Shown: positions 53,742 to 63,686 of the stretch, in pieces
How positions within the stretch are numbered: the first letter of the stretch is position 1
Layout: each line of letters starts with the position of its first letter
Source of the DNA: Corynebacterium felinum
GTDB lineage: Bacteria; Actinomycetota; Actinomycetes; Mycobacteriales; Mycobacteriaceae
NCBI RefSeq assembly: GCF_030408755.1
Contig: NZ_CP047209.1
Span: 1,364,001-1,428,000, forward strand
DNA: 64,000 bases
Direction: 5' to 3'
The notes under the pieces: generated by a model
Database searches by the model: none
What the model saw: only the letters and a program-made list of their open reading frames with translations
Told to the model about the DNA's origin: nothing
Made by a program: the position numbers and the translations under genes

Positions 53742-55328
53742 ATGGAAATAATGATCGCGCTCATAGGGCTACTCTTCGCCACCGTCATCATGGTGGCAAT
53801 CGGCGACCGAACCGGCCTCCCATGGCCCGCACTGCTGACAATACTCGCAGGTGGCGCGATCTTAATCCCCGGGATTCCCGACATTCCCATACCCCCAGAA
53901 CTCATGCTGCCCATCTTCATCCCACCACTATTGTGGGCACTCGTGCGACGCACCAGCTGGGCTGCAATCCGACGCAACTGGCGCGAAGTGATCCTGCTTG
54001 CCTTCATCCTCACCGTCGTGAGCGCATTCGCAGTAGGATTCAGCGCGTACTTGCTAATCCCCACGCTCTCCCTGGCGGGGGCAATGATGATCGGCGCAGC
54101 CATCGCACCCACTGACCCCGTTGCAGTCGACGCTGTGGCAGAACCCGCCGGTGTACCACGCAGGTTATCGAACACCCTCCAAAACGAAGGGCTGTTTAAC
54201 GACGCCGCTTCCATCGTCGTCTTCAACCTTGCACTCGGGGTGATCGTGAAAAACGAAACCCCAAACTGGTGGTCGGCAATCCTCACCCTCATCTACTCCG
54301 CAGGAGCTGCGGTCATCGTCGGCTGGATCATTGGATTCGTGGCAGCAAAACTCACCGACTGGATGAGCTCATCAGTCTCCCGCAACGCCTTTACCTGGAT
54401 CATCCCCTTCGCAACCTACCTCGGGGCCGAAGCCATTCACGCCTCCGGCGTCGTCGCCATCGTATTCGCAGCCATCGAATTTAACTCCCGGGTCAATATC
54501 GGTGCCGAAGACCGCCTATCCGGCACCGCCTTCTGGCAAATCGTGGAACTACTGTTCACCGGCATGGCCTTTGGACTTATCGGTATGACCGTACGCCAAG
54601 CCATCGACGAAGTCGGCCGCGAACTGCTCGAAGCAGTCTGGGTAGGCATTGTGCTCTCAGTCGTTGCCATCGTAGTACGACTGACCTGGTTCTACATCCA
54701 ATACAAAGTCAACTGTCGCACGCAACGCAAAACCGGTTCGCCTTTAAGGCTCCAAGAAGTACTGTTGCTCAGTTGGGCAGGCATGCGCGGACTGATCACC
54801 CTCGCTTTGGTTATGTCTATCCCTGCCTCCACCAACTTCGCCCTCTACCGCGAACTTCCCGTTATCGCCCTCATCGTTTTGGTGATTACCATGGTGATCC
54901 CAGGGCTCTCCTTGCCATGGCTGATGAAAAAACTCAGCCTCGATGCAGGCCCAGACGCATTCGGCGATATTGCCCGCGAACAACTCGTCGCCCGCGCCCG
55001 CACCGCGGCCCGTTCAACCATGATGAGCCACATCGATGAGCTCCCACAAGAAAAAATGCAGGCACTTTTAACCCGCTTCGAAGAAACCATCCACTTCGAA
55101 GATGAAGACGAAGACCACATGAGCCCCGAAGCACGCCGCGAAATGCTGCGCCAACACGCCCAAAAGATGGCCAGCATCCACCTCGAAGCCCTCAAAGCCG
55201 CCCAACGCGAACTGCTCAACGCACGAAAAGAACGCGACGTCGACCCCGCCATCCTCGATGAAGTACTCTTCGACGTCGACCAGCAAATCTTAGGCGTGAA
55301 AAAAGGCATCTACGGAAAGACCAGCTAA
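53742..55328 (+). CDS. CPA1-type Na+/H+ antiporter
   Basis: A 528-aa monovalent cation/proton antiporter of the CPA1 (NhaP/NHE) family. It has 11-12 membrane segments in residues 1-395, with the ion-site motifs APTDPVAVDAV near 127, NEGLFNDAASIVVF near 150, and SWAGMRGLITLAL near 345. A charged cytoplasmic C-terminal region of about 130 residues (EDEDEDHMSPEARREM and a coiled coil) is probably regulatory. ATG 53742 follows AAGGGG by nine bases; the TTG at 53736 is rejected. Its stop is six bases before scpB, so scpB is likely co-transcribed with it. Confidence 0.9.
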   Translation: MEIMIALIGLLFATVIMVAIGDRTGLPWPALLTILAGGAILIPGIPDIPIPPELMLPIFIPPLLWALVRRTSWAAIRRNWREVILLAFILTVVSAFAVGFSAYLLIPTLSLAGAMMIGAAIAPTDPVAVDAVAEPAGVPRRLSNTLQNEGLFNDAASIVVFNLALGVIVKNETPNWWSAILTLIYSAGAAVIVGWIIGFVAAKLTDWMSSSVSRNAFTWIIPFATYLGAEAIHASGVVAIVFAAIEFNSRVNIGAEDRLSGTAFWQIVELLFTGMAFGLIGMTVRQAIDEVGRELLEAVWVGIVLSVVAIVVRLTWFYIQYKVNCRTQRKTGSPLRLQEVLLLSWAGMRGLITLALVMSIPASTNFALYRELPVIALIVLVITMVIPGLSLPWLMKKLSLDAGPDAFGDIAREQLVARARTAARSTMMSHIDELPQEKMQALLTRFEETIHFEDEDEDHMSPEARREMLRQHAQKMASIHLEALKAAQRELLNARKERDVDPAILDEVLFDVDQQILGVKKGIYGKTS

Positions 55329-55334
55329 ACCGCC

Positions 55335-55898
55335 ATGTACGCCCCACTTGAACCGGTGAGCACACTGCGCTCACGCCTTGAATCCATCCTGCTCGTCATC
55401 GACAACCCCGCCCCAGCCAGCGCACTCGCGCACGCACTGGAAGTCGCCGAACACGACGTCGAAACGCTGCTAAAGCAGATGCAAGACGAACTCAACGAAC
55501 GCGGCAGTGGCATCGACCTGCGCTACAGCGACGGCGGATGGCGCTACTACACGCGCCAAGAAAACGCCGTCGCAGTAGAAAAATTCCTCCTCGACGGCAG
55601 CCACACCAAACTCTCCCGTGCAGCACTCGAAACACTCGCCATCATCGCCTACCGGCAACCAGCCACCCGCGCCCAAGTCGCCGCCGTACGCGGAGTCAAC
55701 GTTGATGGTGTCATGCGCACACTTGCACTGCGCGGACTCATTCGCGAAGTCGACACAGAAGCACACACTGGGGCGCACCGCTTTGAAACAACCGAACTAT
55801 TCCTCGAACAACTCGGCATCGACTCCCTCGACCGCCTACCTGATCTCGCCCCACTGCTGCCCGATATCGACCACATCGACGAATTCGACGTGAACTGA
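55335..55898 (+). CDS. scpB: Segregation and condensation protein ScpB
   Basis: Binds the middle of ScpA in the SMC condensin (187 aa). Two winged helices make up the protein; FLLDGSHTKLSRAALETLAIIAYRQPATRAQVAAVRGVN near residue 80 is the family signature. ATG 55335 is six bases after the antiporter stop. The scpA gene is 7.2 kb upstream instead of adjacent, while the downstream order rluB-cmk-der is conserved. Confidence 0.95.
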   Translation: MYAPLEPVSTLRSRLESILLVIDNPAPASALAHALEVAEHDVETLLKQMQDELNERGSGIDLRYSDGGWRYYTRQENAVAVEKFLLDGSHTKLSRAALETLAIIAYRQPATRAQVAAVRGVNVDGVMRTLALRGLIREVDTEAHTGAHRFETTELFLEQLGIDSLDRLPDLAPLLPDIDHIDEFDVN

Positions 55899-56054
55899 CA
55901 CACCCCCCACTACAGGGAGCGACTGAGCATCACCACTTGCGCATTCACGCACAACGAGAACACCTGAAAGCGCATGCTTTATTAGCGATTTCATAAAAAC
56001 TCAACTAGAGTGGTGATGTTTTATAACCGCATATTTTTTTAAAGAAGGACTTTC

Positions 56055-57023
56055 ATGTCTAGAACCGCTCGCCGAGACGGCACACCGGAAAACAATCGCT
56101 CCTACGCGAAAGCCCGCCCACAACGTGGCGGCCAGGGAGCTAAGAACCTGAACAAGCGGGGCAAAGCCGCTGCCGGAAAACCGGAAAAACAACAACGTAA
56201 ACAGCGCGACTCTGAAATTCTGCTCTCGAACGCACGCCCCGCAAAACGCCAGCACGTCGCACCACGTGCCACCAATGAGCAGGAGCAAGGCGAACTGATC
56301 CGCCTGCAAAAAGTACTTGCTAAAGCAGGCGTTGCCTCGCGCCGCCACGCAGAAATCCTCATTGACGCAGGTCGCGTGGAAGTCAACGGCAAAATCATCA
56401 TGGAACAAGGCACCAGGGTCAACCCTAATACCGATGTCATCCGTGTCGATGGTGTGCGCGTCAACGTCAACGAAAAGAACCAATACTTCGTGCTCAACAA
56501 GCCCCGCGGCTTGCACTCCACCATGAGTGACGAACTCGGACGCCCCTGCATCGGCGACATCATTTCCGAACGCATCGCCTCCGGTCAGCGCCTGTTCCAC
56601 GTCGGCCGCCTCGACGCCGACACCGAAGGCCTGCTGCTTTTGACCAACGACGGGGAACTCGCCAACCGCTTGATGCACCCGAAGTACGAAGTGTCGAAAA
56701 CCTACCTAGCAACCGTGCTCGGCGAAGCCGACCGCGCACTGATCAAGCAGCTGCGTGACGGCATTGAACTCGACGACGGGCCGGCGAAAGCCGACTACGT
56801 GCAGATCATCGACACCTACCAAGGCAAGTCGCTGATCCGCGTTGAACTCCACGAAGGCCGCAAGCACATCGTCCGCCGCATGCTCAAAGCAGCAGGCTAC
56901 CCAGTTCAAGCACTGGTACGCACCAAACTGCACACCGTGCAGCTGGGTGAACAAAAGCCAGGCACCATACGCGCCTTGAACGATATGGAGCTGACCAGCC
57001 TGTACAAGGCGGTGGATATGTAA
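56055..57023 (+). CDS. rluB: 23S rRNA pseudouridine synthase RluB-type
   Basis: An RsuA/RluB-family pseudouridine synthase (322 aa). Residues 1-80 are a Lys/Arg/Gly-rich basic extension. An S4 domain (LIRLQKVLAKAGVASRRHAEILI) follows at 81-140. The catalytic Asp is in GRLDADTEGLLLLTND near 192; RKHIVRRMLKAAGYPV is the C-terminal motif. AAGAAGGA precedes ATG 56055. The stop overlaps the cmk ATG (TAATG). Matches Rv1711 by place; whether it acts on 23S position 2605 is by family analogy. Confidence 0.92.
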   Translation: MSRTARRDGTPENNRSYAKARPQRGGQGAKNLNKRGKAAAGKPEKQQRKQRDSEILLSNARPAKRQHVAPRATNEQEQGELIRLQKVLAKAGVASRRHAEILIDAGRVEVNGKIIMEQGTRVNPNTDVIRVDGVRVNVNEKNQYFVLNKPRGLHSTMSDELGRPCIGDIISERIASGQRLFHVGRLDADTEGLLLLTNDGELANRLMHPKYEVSKTYLATVLGEADRALIKQLRDGIELDDGPAKADYVQIIDTYQGKSLIRVELHEGRKHIVRRMLKAAGYPVQALVRTKLHTVQLGEQKPGTIRALNDMELTSLYKAVDM

Positions 57024-57739
57024 TGAACCCAAACGCAGTATCCAACCAACCAAACGGCGGACTCATCGTCGCCGTCGATGGTCCTTCCGGTGCCGGTAAA
57101 TCCACCGTGTGCCGCGCAGTGGCCGCACATTTTGGTGCAAAATATCTCGATACCGGCGCGATGTATCGAGTAGCAACCCTGCACGTACTCCGCCAGGGGA
57201 TCGACCCGACCGACGCGCAGGCTGTAGCGAAAGCAACCGCAGATTTGCCGCTGGAAGTCAACGACGATCCGCATGCTAAAACTGTGCTACTCGCAGGTGA
57301 CGACGTATCCAGTGAAATCCGTGGCCGAGACGTCACCCAGAACGTGTCCGCAGTCTCTGCCGTGGGCGAGGTACGCGAAAACCTCGTTGCCTTGCAGCGT
57401 CGACTCGCCACGCAAGCGCACCGCTGCGTGCTCGACGGCCGTGATATTGGCACCGTGGTGCTTGTCGACGCCCCAGTCAAGGTTTTCTTAACCGCTACTG
57501 CGCAGGTGCGTGCCCAACGCCGCTACGACCAGGACATGGCCGCAGGGCGCAGTGTGTCATTCGACGATGTGCTTCAAGATGTGATCCGCCGCGATGAACT
57601 CGATTCGAATCGTGCGATTTCCCCACTTCGTCCTGCCGAAGACGCCACTGTTGTTGATACCTCCAACCTCAGCCTGGACGAGGTTATCCAAACCCTTATT
57701 ACGCTGGTGGAAAACTCTGGCGCCGAAAAGGAGAACTAA
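57023..57739 (+). CDS. cmk: Cytidylate kinase
   Basis: Phosphorylates CMP and dCMP (238 aa). P-loop [15 protein letters not shown] near residue 20; [15 protein letters not shown] near 43; [20 protein letters not shown] near 140; a lid region RRYDQDM. The ATG overlaps the rluB stop by one base and der follows after five bases, giving a coupled rluB-cmk-der operon. Confidence 0.95.
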   Translation: MNPNAVSNQPNGGLIVAVDGPSGAGKSTVCRAVAAHFGAKYLDTGAMYRVATLHVLRQGIDPTDAQAVAKATADLPLEVNDDPHAKTVLLAGDDVSSEIRGRDVTQNVSAVSAVGEVRENLVALQRRLATQAHRCVLDGRDIGTVVLVDAPVKVFLTATAQVRAQRRYDQDMAAGRSVSFDDVLQDVIRRDELDSNRAISPLRPAEDATVVDTSNLSLDEVIQTLITLVENSGAEKEN

Positions 57740-57744
57740 AACTC

Positions 57745-59445
57745 ATGGCTATACATACACATCCTGAAAACCACCCGCACGACAACGACGAGAACGAAAC
57801 CGTTTTCGTCTACCACACCAACACTGGTGAAGTTCGCGCGGAAGAAGCCTTCATCGAAGAAGACGTCGTTGTTGCCGGTGGCGGCTATGCTTCCCGCGAT
57901 TTCAACGCGGAAGACTTTAACTACGACTTCGACGCTGAGGATAATGCCGACGCTGAGTTTGACGACGACGAGTGGGAAGACGGCGACGAAACATTCGTCT
58001 ACTTCACCGAGGACGGCGAATTCGATGAATCTGGTTTCGCTGACCCCGATTTCGGCGAAGGCTATTCCGATGAGGATTGGGAAGAAGTTGAGCGTGCGTT
58101 CGGCTTCGAACGTGATGGGCACATCCGTGAAAAGCTGTGCACTGTTGCAATTGTCGGCCGCCCTAACGTGGGTAAATCCACCCTTGTTAACCGCTTTATT
58201 GGTCGCCGTGAGGCGGTTGTCGAAGATTTCCCTGGCGTGACCCGCGACCGTATTTCTTATCTTGCAGACTGGGGCGGACAGCGCTTCTGGGTGCAAGATA
58301 CTGGTGGCTGGGATCCAAACGTGAAGGGCATCCACGGCGCTATTGCCCGCCAAGCTGAAGTAGCCATGGAAACCGCTGATGTCATTGTTATGGTTGTTGA
58401 CACCAAGGTCGGCATTACTGAGACTGACGCGGTAATGGCTCGGAAGCTTCAGCGTGCGGAAGTACCGGTGATTTTGGTGGCGAACAAGTTCGACTCCGAC
58501 ACCATGTATGCCGATATGGCGGAATTCTATGCGCTGGGTCTGGGTGATCCGTGGCCAGTGTCTGCACAGCACGGCCGTGGCGGTGCGGACGTATTGGATA
58601 AGATCCTTGCATCCTTCCCCGAAGAACCTCGTGATTCCTCCATCACCGAAGGCCCACGCCGAGTCGCGTTGGTGGGTAAGCCCAATGTGGGTAAGTCCTC
58701 GCTGCTGAACAAGATCGTCGGCGAAGAACGTTCTGTGGTTGATAACGTCGCTGGCACCACCGTGGATCCTGTCGATTCCATTGTGAAGCTGGAAAACAAC
58801 CTGTGGAAGTTTGTTGATACCGCGGGTCTGCGTAAGAAGGTGAAGACAGCCTCTGGCCACGAGTACTATGCTTCCTTGCGTACCCGCAGTGCCATTGATG
58901 CTGCTGAAATCTGCATCTTCATGATCGATTGTTCGCAACCTGTTTCCGAGCAGGATCAGCGTGTGCTCAACATGATCCTCGAAGCCGGTAAGGCACTTGT
59001 GCTTGTGTTTAACAAGTGGGACTTGATGGATGATGATCGTCGCTGGGAGCTGGAGCGTGAAATCGAGCAGCAGCTGGCGCACATTCCTTGGGTAACACGC
59101 ATCAATATTTCGGCGAAGACCGGTCGTGCGTTGCAGCGCCTTGAGCCTTATATGCTTCAGGCTCTGGAGAGCTGGGATAAGCGTGTGACTACCGGCCAGT
59201 TGAACAACTGGTTGCGTGCAGTGATTGCACAAAACCCACCACCAATGAAGGGTGGACGTGTTCCTCGCGTGCTCTTTGCTACCCAGGCCTCGACGCGCCC
59301 ACCAGTGATTGTTTTGTTCACCACTGGTTTCTTGGATGCTGGTTACCGCCGTTACTTGGAGCGGAAGTTCCGTGAGTCCTTCGGCTTCGAGGGGTCACCT
59401 GTGCGCATTGCTGTGCGTGTGCGTGAGCGCCGCACCCGCAAGTAA
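57745..59445 (+). CDS. der: Ribosome-associated GTPase Der (EngA)
   Basis: A double-GTPase required for 50S subunit assembly (566 aa). Residues 1-130 are a very acidic extension (many Asp and Glu, such as [22 protein letters not shown]) not in E. coli Der. The first G domain starts with [12 protein letters not shown] near 135, the second with [12 protein letters not shown] near 307; NKFD and NKWD are the base-specificity motifs. A KH-like domain (about 480-566) ends in basic [15 protein letters not shown] precedes ATG 57745. Confidence 0.95.
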   Translation: MAIHTHPENHPHDNDENETVFVYHTNTGEVRAEEAFIEEDVVVAGGGYASRDFNAEDFNYDFDAEDNADAEFDDDEWEDGDETFVYFTEDGEFDESGFADPDFGEGYSDEDWEEVERAFGFERDGHIREKLCTVAIVGRPNVGKSTLVNRFIGRREAVVEDFPGVTRDRISYLADWGGQRFWVQDTGGWDPNVKGIHGAIARQAEVAMETADVIVMVVDTKVGITETDAVMARKLQRAEVPVILVANKFDSDTMYADMAEFYALGLGDPWPVSAQHGRGGADVLDKILASFPEEPRDSSITEGPRRVALVGKPNVGKSSLLNKIVGEERSVVDNVAGTTVDPVDSIVKLENNLWKFVDTAGLRKKVKTASGHEYYASLRTRSAIDAAEICIFMIDCSQPVSEQDQRVLNMILEAGKALVLVFNKWDLMDDDRRWELEREIEQQLAHIPWVTRINISAKTGRALQRLEPYMLQALESWDKRVTTGQLNNWLRAVIAQNPPPMKGGRVPRVLFATQASTRPPVIVLFTTGFLDAGYRRYLERKFRESFGFEGSPVRIAVRVRERRTRK

Positions 59446-59499
59446 CACATCCTGTGCGTGAGTACCTCGATGTCCTAAAACAACTCTGACATCTTTTTA

Positions 59500-59565
59500 C
59501 CCCCGTGTGCCACGTGGCTGAGGATTTTACATTTGCCTCGTCACTGGTCACACGGGGGCGTTTTT
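59500..59565 (+). terminator. Terminator after der
   Basis: CCCCCGTGTG (59500-59509) pairs with CACACGGGGG (59549-59558), followed by CGTTTTT. The 39-base loop contains a small GCCACGTGGC palindrome. From here to 59703 no gene is seen. Confidence 0.65.
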
Positions 59566-59703
59566 CTCCCTTAAGCCCATTTTTATTCACCTCCAAGAAG
59601 AAGTGGGTGCCGGGGAAACAATCAAAGGAAGCGGTGACGAACTGCTTTTCACGGAAGGTCCGCACGAGACGAGAGCGTGCATTCAGGTTGTGCCTCGGAG
59701 AAC

Positions 59704-60477
59704 CTAAATTTTGAAGTCGTGGGGTTGGGTGTGTTCATCGACTGAATGCGCGGGGGAAGATGGGCTGTGCTCTGTGTTTGTTTCCCCAGCTATTTCAGGG
59801 GTAAGAGAATGCCTACCGGTGGGGTGGTGAATATCGTGCGGGAAGGTCTGCTCCTCAGGAGCTCGGTGTGCCGCCTGGGTGGATTCTTGCCCGCTAGGGG
59901 CATCTTGTGACTCAAAGGATTGAGAAGTGCTGCGAGTAGAACGGTAGTTTTTTAAGACCCGGATTGCGTTAATAATCACAAGGATGAGAAAACTACCAAT
60001 CCCGATGCTATAAAACACCTGTTTAGCAGTTCCTGCATAAAAACCAAACGCGAGGGCGGTAGTGGGTAGTTCCGGATAGCTGCGAAGGATAATAACAATC
60101 GCGATATTTTCGATGTAGTCCAACAACCCTGCCGCTAATGGTGTCAGTGTGAGCAGAGACAACACAAAGTGCCGCCACCGGAGACGATCGCTTAAAGCCT
60201 TGATGCCGAGCGTATAAGCTGAGCCGGCAAGAAGGGGGTAAAGGAAATCCAGGGGGAGTTGGCGGTGGAGATAATAGGTTCGCCCCGCCTCGCCGAGGGA
60301 TTTAAGGAGTGCCTGGGCTGATTCGGGGCGGAAATTCTGTGGTGCCAGATCGAACATGGATTGACCGCCAGCTATCACAGTAAGCGTGGGTAGGGTTGTG
60401 TAGAGCATAGTGAAATACACTGCGAATGCACTGATGAGCAAAATGATGACCGTGCGTCTGTGGGTGAGTGTATTCAT
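59704..60477 (-). CDS. Membrane protein of unknown function
   Basis: A 257-aa protein with about four hydrophobic segments (near 12-35, 75-95, 105-130, 155-180). The last 75 residues are hydrophilic, His/Pro/Ser/Thr/Glu-rich and probably cytoplasmic and disordered. I recognise no family. ATG 60477 is chosen because the preceding in-frame residues give no sensible start site. It follows the methyltransferase gene on the same strand with a 54-base gap, so they may be co-transcribed. Confidence 0.65.
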   Translation of the reverse strand: MNTLTHRRTVIILLISAFAVYFTMLYTTLPTLTVIAGGQSMFDLAPQNFRPESAQALLKSLGEAGRTYYLHRQLPLDFLYPLLAGSAYTLGIKALSDRLRWRHFVLSLLTLTPLAAGLLDYIENIAIVIILRSYPELPTTALAFGFYAGTAKQVFYSIGIGSFLILVIINAIRVLKNYRSTRSTSQSFESQDAPSGQESTQAAHRAPEEQTFPHDIHHPTGRHSLTPEIAGETNTEHSPSSPAHSVDEHTQPHDFKI

Positions 60478-60531
60478 AACACATAAGCGTAATGAGAACA
60501 CACACACCCGTCCATAGTTATTTTGAAAATA

Positions 60532-61398
60532 TCAGGATTTTTTCAGAACAAACCCATCCACGCGATAGGGTAGTTGGACTGCGACGTTTGGCTTCAGGTT
60601 GAGATGATCATACAGGTACCAATTGAGATTTTGTGTCACTTTAGCTCGGGTTTTTTCATTCGACCGAAGCCAATAAGAACGGGTATGTGTCAAACGGTGG
60701 ATTTCTTCTGGGGTGATGGATTGTTGCCACGTTGAACGCAAAATCTTATCAATCCGCCACGGTGTGTCGATCTGGGGGAGGAACCCTTCTTTCAATGTGT
60801 CACCGGAGTGCATGATGCGCGAGAGCCGATGAACCCACGGGATCGACACATCGAGGGTATTCCACACCAAGAGCACTTCCGCAGTGTCGGTGGTAATGCG
60901 GTCAAGTTCAATGCTTGCAGCAGTCGGGTCAACCCAGTGCCAGGTTTGGGCTATGGTCACGGCGTCGAAAAGCGAGTGAGCGCATGCAGTATGTTCTGCT
61001 GTTGCTTGCCACGCTGGTACCTGGGGCAGGTGAGTGCGCAAGGTTGCCACCATGTCTTTGCTGGGGTCGAGGGCGTATACCTGCTCAAAGTTGGGGTGGG
61101 TGGCAAGCAAAATGGTGAGTTTACCTGTGCCAGCGCCGATGTCTAAGACTTTCCGCGCTGGTGAAAGAAGACTCAGCACATCTTGGGGATAACTCGGGCG
61201 AATATCGTGGTAGTTTTCAGCACCTGTGTGAAACGCTGTGGCGGATATGCCGCGGTGAGTACTGTCGGCAAATTTAGGGACGTTGCGTTGGGAAACGCGT
61301 GGGATGTGGCTCGGTGAGGACGCGTTGATTGCATCAGCCTCGATGTGTGAGAGATCAACGCCTAACTGTGCTGCCTGCGGGGTAGATTCTTTGCGCAT
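60532..61398 (-). CDS. Class I SAM-dependent methyltransferase
   Basis: A 288-aa methyltransferase of the Methyltransf_11 type. Motif I VLDIGAGTGKLTILLA is near residue 83, the acidic loop end ALDPSKDM near 108, and QTWHWVD near 151. FHTGAENYHDIRPSYP ahead of motif I is typical of a family of small-molecule or unassigned methyltransferases. The substrate cannot be inferred. ATG 61398 is preferred over an in-frame GTG at 61428, which lacks a ribosome site. Confidence 0.82.
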   Translation of the reverse strand: MRKESTPQAAQLGVDLSHIEADAINASSPSHIPRVSQRNVPKFADSTHRGISATAFHTGAENYHDIRPSYPQDVLSLLSPARKVLDIGAGTGKLTILLATHPNFEQVYALDPSKDMVATLRTHLPQVPAWQATAEHTACAHSLFDAVTIAQTWHWVDPTAASIELDRITTDTAEVLLVWNTLDVSIPWVHRLSRIMHSGDTLKEGFLPQIDTPWRIDKILRSTWQQSITPEEIHRLTHTRSYWLRSNEKTRAKVTQNLNWYLYDHLNLKPNVAVQLPYRVDGFVLKKS

Positions 61399-61428
61399 GA
61401 TGATTGTTAAGTGTAGTTCAGGTAGCAC

Positions 61429-61809
61429 GAGGAGCAGTATGTGTGTGCGAAGAATAATAAGTGGTGCATAGCGTCAACGCATACTATGCATTATCTGCGG
61501 TTGGGTAGGTATCGGAAACTGTGCAGGTATTGCAACATTTCTGCCTGCGTGTGAGACGGTAAGTGTCACAAAGAATGAGAAATGAGATATTAAGGACAGC
61601 GTCTAGCTTGAAATAATATTGCCTATATTTCAATAAAAGCTATTCAAATCTAGCAACTTTGAGCGATTTTCTTGCGAATGTTTGATCACATGGCGGATAT
61701 GTGCATAATTTGCGCTGGTTCTTCAGTATTATTCACGTTCAATGTCAATGGCGGGGAACTTGGGCAATGATTATGTACAAGTTTTCCATTATTTAAAAAG
61801 GAATTGCGC
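61429..61809 (+). promoter_or_regulatory. AT-rich upstream region of the ABC importer with two dyads
   Basis: A 381-base gap between divergent genes. TTGAAATA (61608-61615) faces TATTTCAA (61626-61633), and CACAT-N7-ATGTG lies at 61687-61703. Both could be operators. AAGGA at 61798-61802 is the ribosome site of the lipoprotein gene. No gene seen. Confidence 0.4.
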
Positions 61810-62802
61810 ATGTTTGTTCAGCGTTCACGGAAGCTGGTTGCAGCTTTTGCTCTTTCTGCTTTAACTCTGGTGGGCTGCAGCTCCACTGATGGTGGAGATA
61901 AGCAAGCTACGAAGAAGTCTTCGGATTCTACCTACAGCATTGGTATTAATCAGCTGGTTCAGCACCCTGCCTTGGATGCGGCAACTGAGGGGTTCAAGCA
62001 AGCCTTTGAGCAGGCCGGTGTTGAGGTGTCGTTCACTGAGCACAATGCGAACGGTGAGCAGGCGACAGCATTGACGATTGCGCAGCAATTCGCTGGACAG
62101 GATTTGGATATGGTCTTGGCGGTAGCAACCCCAGCTGCCCAGGCGACCGCGCAGGCGATTACCGATATCCCTGTGCTGTTTACAGCGGTAACAGATCCTT
62201 TGGCTGCGGAGCTGGTGGCGAGCAATGATGCCCCGGGTGGCAATGTGACTGGTACCTCTGATGCGGCACCGATCGATGACCAGCTGAAGCTGCTCAAGCA
62301 GATCGTTCCTGATGCGAAAAAGGTGGGCATTGTCTACGCCTCCGGTGAGGTGAATTCGCAGGTGCAGGTGGATGCGGCGAAGAAAGCTGCCCCAGGCGTT
62401 GGCCTGGAGATCACAACCCAGACGGTGTCTACTGTGACTGAGATCCAGCAGGCTGTTGAGGCGTTGGGTGATGTGGATGCTATTTATGTGCCGACTGATA
62501 ACTTGATTGTTTCCGGTATTGCTTCGCTGGTGCAGGTTGCTGAGGCGAAGAAGATTCCTGTGATTGGTGCTGAGGGCGGCACTGTTGAGGGTGGCGCTAT
62601 TGCAACGTTGGGTATTGATTACAAGAAGTTGGGTAAGCAAACTGGTGAGATGGCGCTGCGTATTCTCAAGGATGGTGCTGATCCTGCGTCGATGAAGGTA
62701 GAGACGGCTACTGAGTTCACCTACATTGTCAATGAAGAAGCAGCCAAGGCTCAGGGTGTGACTATTCCGCAGGAGATTCTTGATCAGGCTGAGCGCGTAT
62801 GA
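61810..62802 (+). CDS. ABC importer substrate-binding lipoprotein (TrpX-like)
   Basis: A 330-aa extracytoplasmic binding protein. The N-terminal signal ends in the lipobox LVGCS (Cys near residue 23). The body matches the ABC_sub_bind family that includes TrpX-type proteins: IGINQLVQHPALDAATEGFKQAF, LFTAVTDPLAAELV, and IYVPTDNLIVSGI with PVIGAEGGTVEGGAIATLGIDY. TrpX homologues bind aromatic amino acids, but ligand identity cannot be told here. ATG 61810 has AAGGA seven bases upstream; the TTG at 61804 is too close to it. Its TGA overlaps the permease ATG. Confidence 0.88.
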   Translation: MFVQRSRKLVAAFALSALTLVGCSSTDGGDKQATKKSSDSTYSIGINQLVQHPALDAATEGFKQAFEQAGVEVSFTEHNANGEQATALTIAQQFAGQDLDMVLAVATPAAQATAQAITDIPVLFTAVTDPLAAELVASNDAPGGNVTGTSDAAPIDDQLKLLKQIVPDAKKVGIVYASGEVNSQVQVDAAKKAAPGVGLEITTQTVSTVTEIQQAVEALGDVDAIYVPTDNLIVSGIASLVQVAEAKKIPVIGAEGGTVEGGAIATLGIDYKKLGKQTGEMALRILKDGADPASMKVETATEFTYIVNEEAAKAQGVTIPQEILDQAERV

Positions 62803-63683
62803 TCGGCGCAGTTGAGCTAGGTCTTATTTATGGTGTGATGGCACTGGGGGTGTTCCTTACCTTCCGAGTGTTGAATTTCCCCGATCTGACGGTTGATGGA
62901 AGTTTCACCACTGGTGCCGCTACCGCAGCAATTGCTATTGCTTCCGGCTGGAATCCATTTCTTGCCACCGCATGCGGTTTTGCCACAGGGTTTATCGCCG
63001 GCATTGTCACTGGTGTGTTGCATACCAAGGGCAAGATTGATGGTTTGCTCGCGGGTATTTTGACCATGATCGCACTGTGGTCGATTAACCTGCGCATCAT
63101 GGGTGGCGCGAATGTTCCTTTGCTGCGTGCGCAGACAGTGTTGAGTCCGCTCAAAGACGCGAAGCTGTTAGGCACGTGGGCATCGGTTGCGCTGCTAATT
63201 GTCGTGGTGGTCGTTGCCGTAGCTATTGTGACGTGGTTTTTGAATACTGATGTGGGCCTTTCTATTCGCGCAACAGGCGACAATGGCCCAATGATTACCT
63301 CCTTTGGTGTGTCTACTGATTTCACGAAGACACTGACCTTGGGACTATCCAACGGTTTCGTCGGTATGTGCGGTGGCTTGGTTGCCCAGTATCAAGGTTT
63401 TGCTGATATCTCTATGGGTATTGGTTTGATTCTGATTGGTTTGGCATCAGTGATTATGGGCCAAGCTATCGTGGGCACCAAACGACTGTGGGTTGCTGTC
63501 ATTGCGGTGACGTTCGGCGCTGTACTGTACCGAATCATTATTTTCCTCGCACTGTCGGTGGGCCTCAACCCAAATGATATGCGTGCTGTAACAGCAGTAC
63601 TGGTGATCATTGCCCTTATTGTCCCTCGCTGGAAAGCGATGATGTCACGATCCTCAGCTGCGCTTGTGAAGAAAGGTACATAG
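62799..63683 (+). CDS. ABC importer permease (TrpY-like)
   Basis: A 294-aa membrane permease of the BPD_transp_2 (branched-chain amino acid/TrpY) group with eight to nine hydrophobic segments. The segments VLNFPDLTVDGSFTTGAA and ATGDNGPMITSFGVS are characteristic. ATG 62799 overlaps the stop of the binding-protein gene (ATGA), and the ATPase gene starts three bases after its stop, so all three are one operon. Confidence 0.9.
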   Translation: MIGAVELGLIYGVMALGVFLTFRVLNFPDLTVDGSFTTGAATAAIAIASGWNPFLATACGFATGFIAGIVTGVLHTKGKIDGLLAGILTMIALWSINLRIMGGANVPLLRAQTVLSPLKDAKLLGTWASVALLIVVVVVAVAIVTWFLNTDVGLSIRATGDNGPMITSFGVSTDFTKTLTLGLSNGFVGMCGGLVAQYQGFADISMGIGLILIGLASVIMGQAIVGTKRLWVAVIAVTFGAVLYRIIIFLALSVGLNPNDMRAVTAVLVIIALIVPRWKAMMSRSSAALVKKGT

Positions 63684-63686
63684 GTT

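Noticed and set aside
59580..59703. tRNA-like gene after der
   Set aside because: The text has no acceptor stem, T-loop or CCA arrangement that folds into a cloverleaf.
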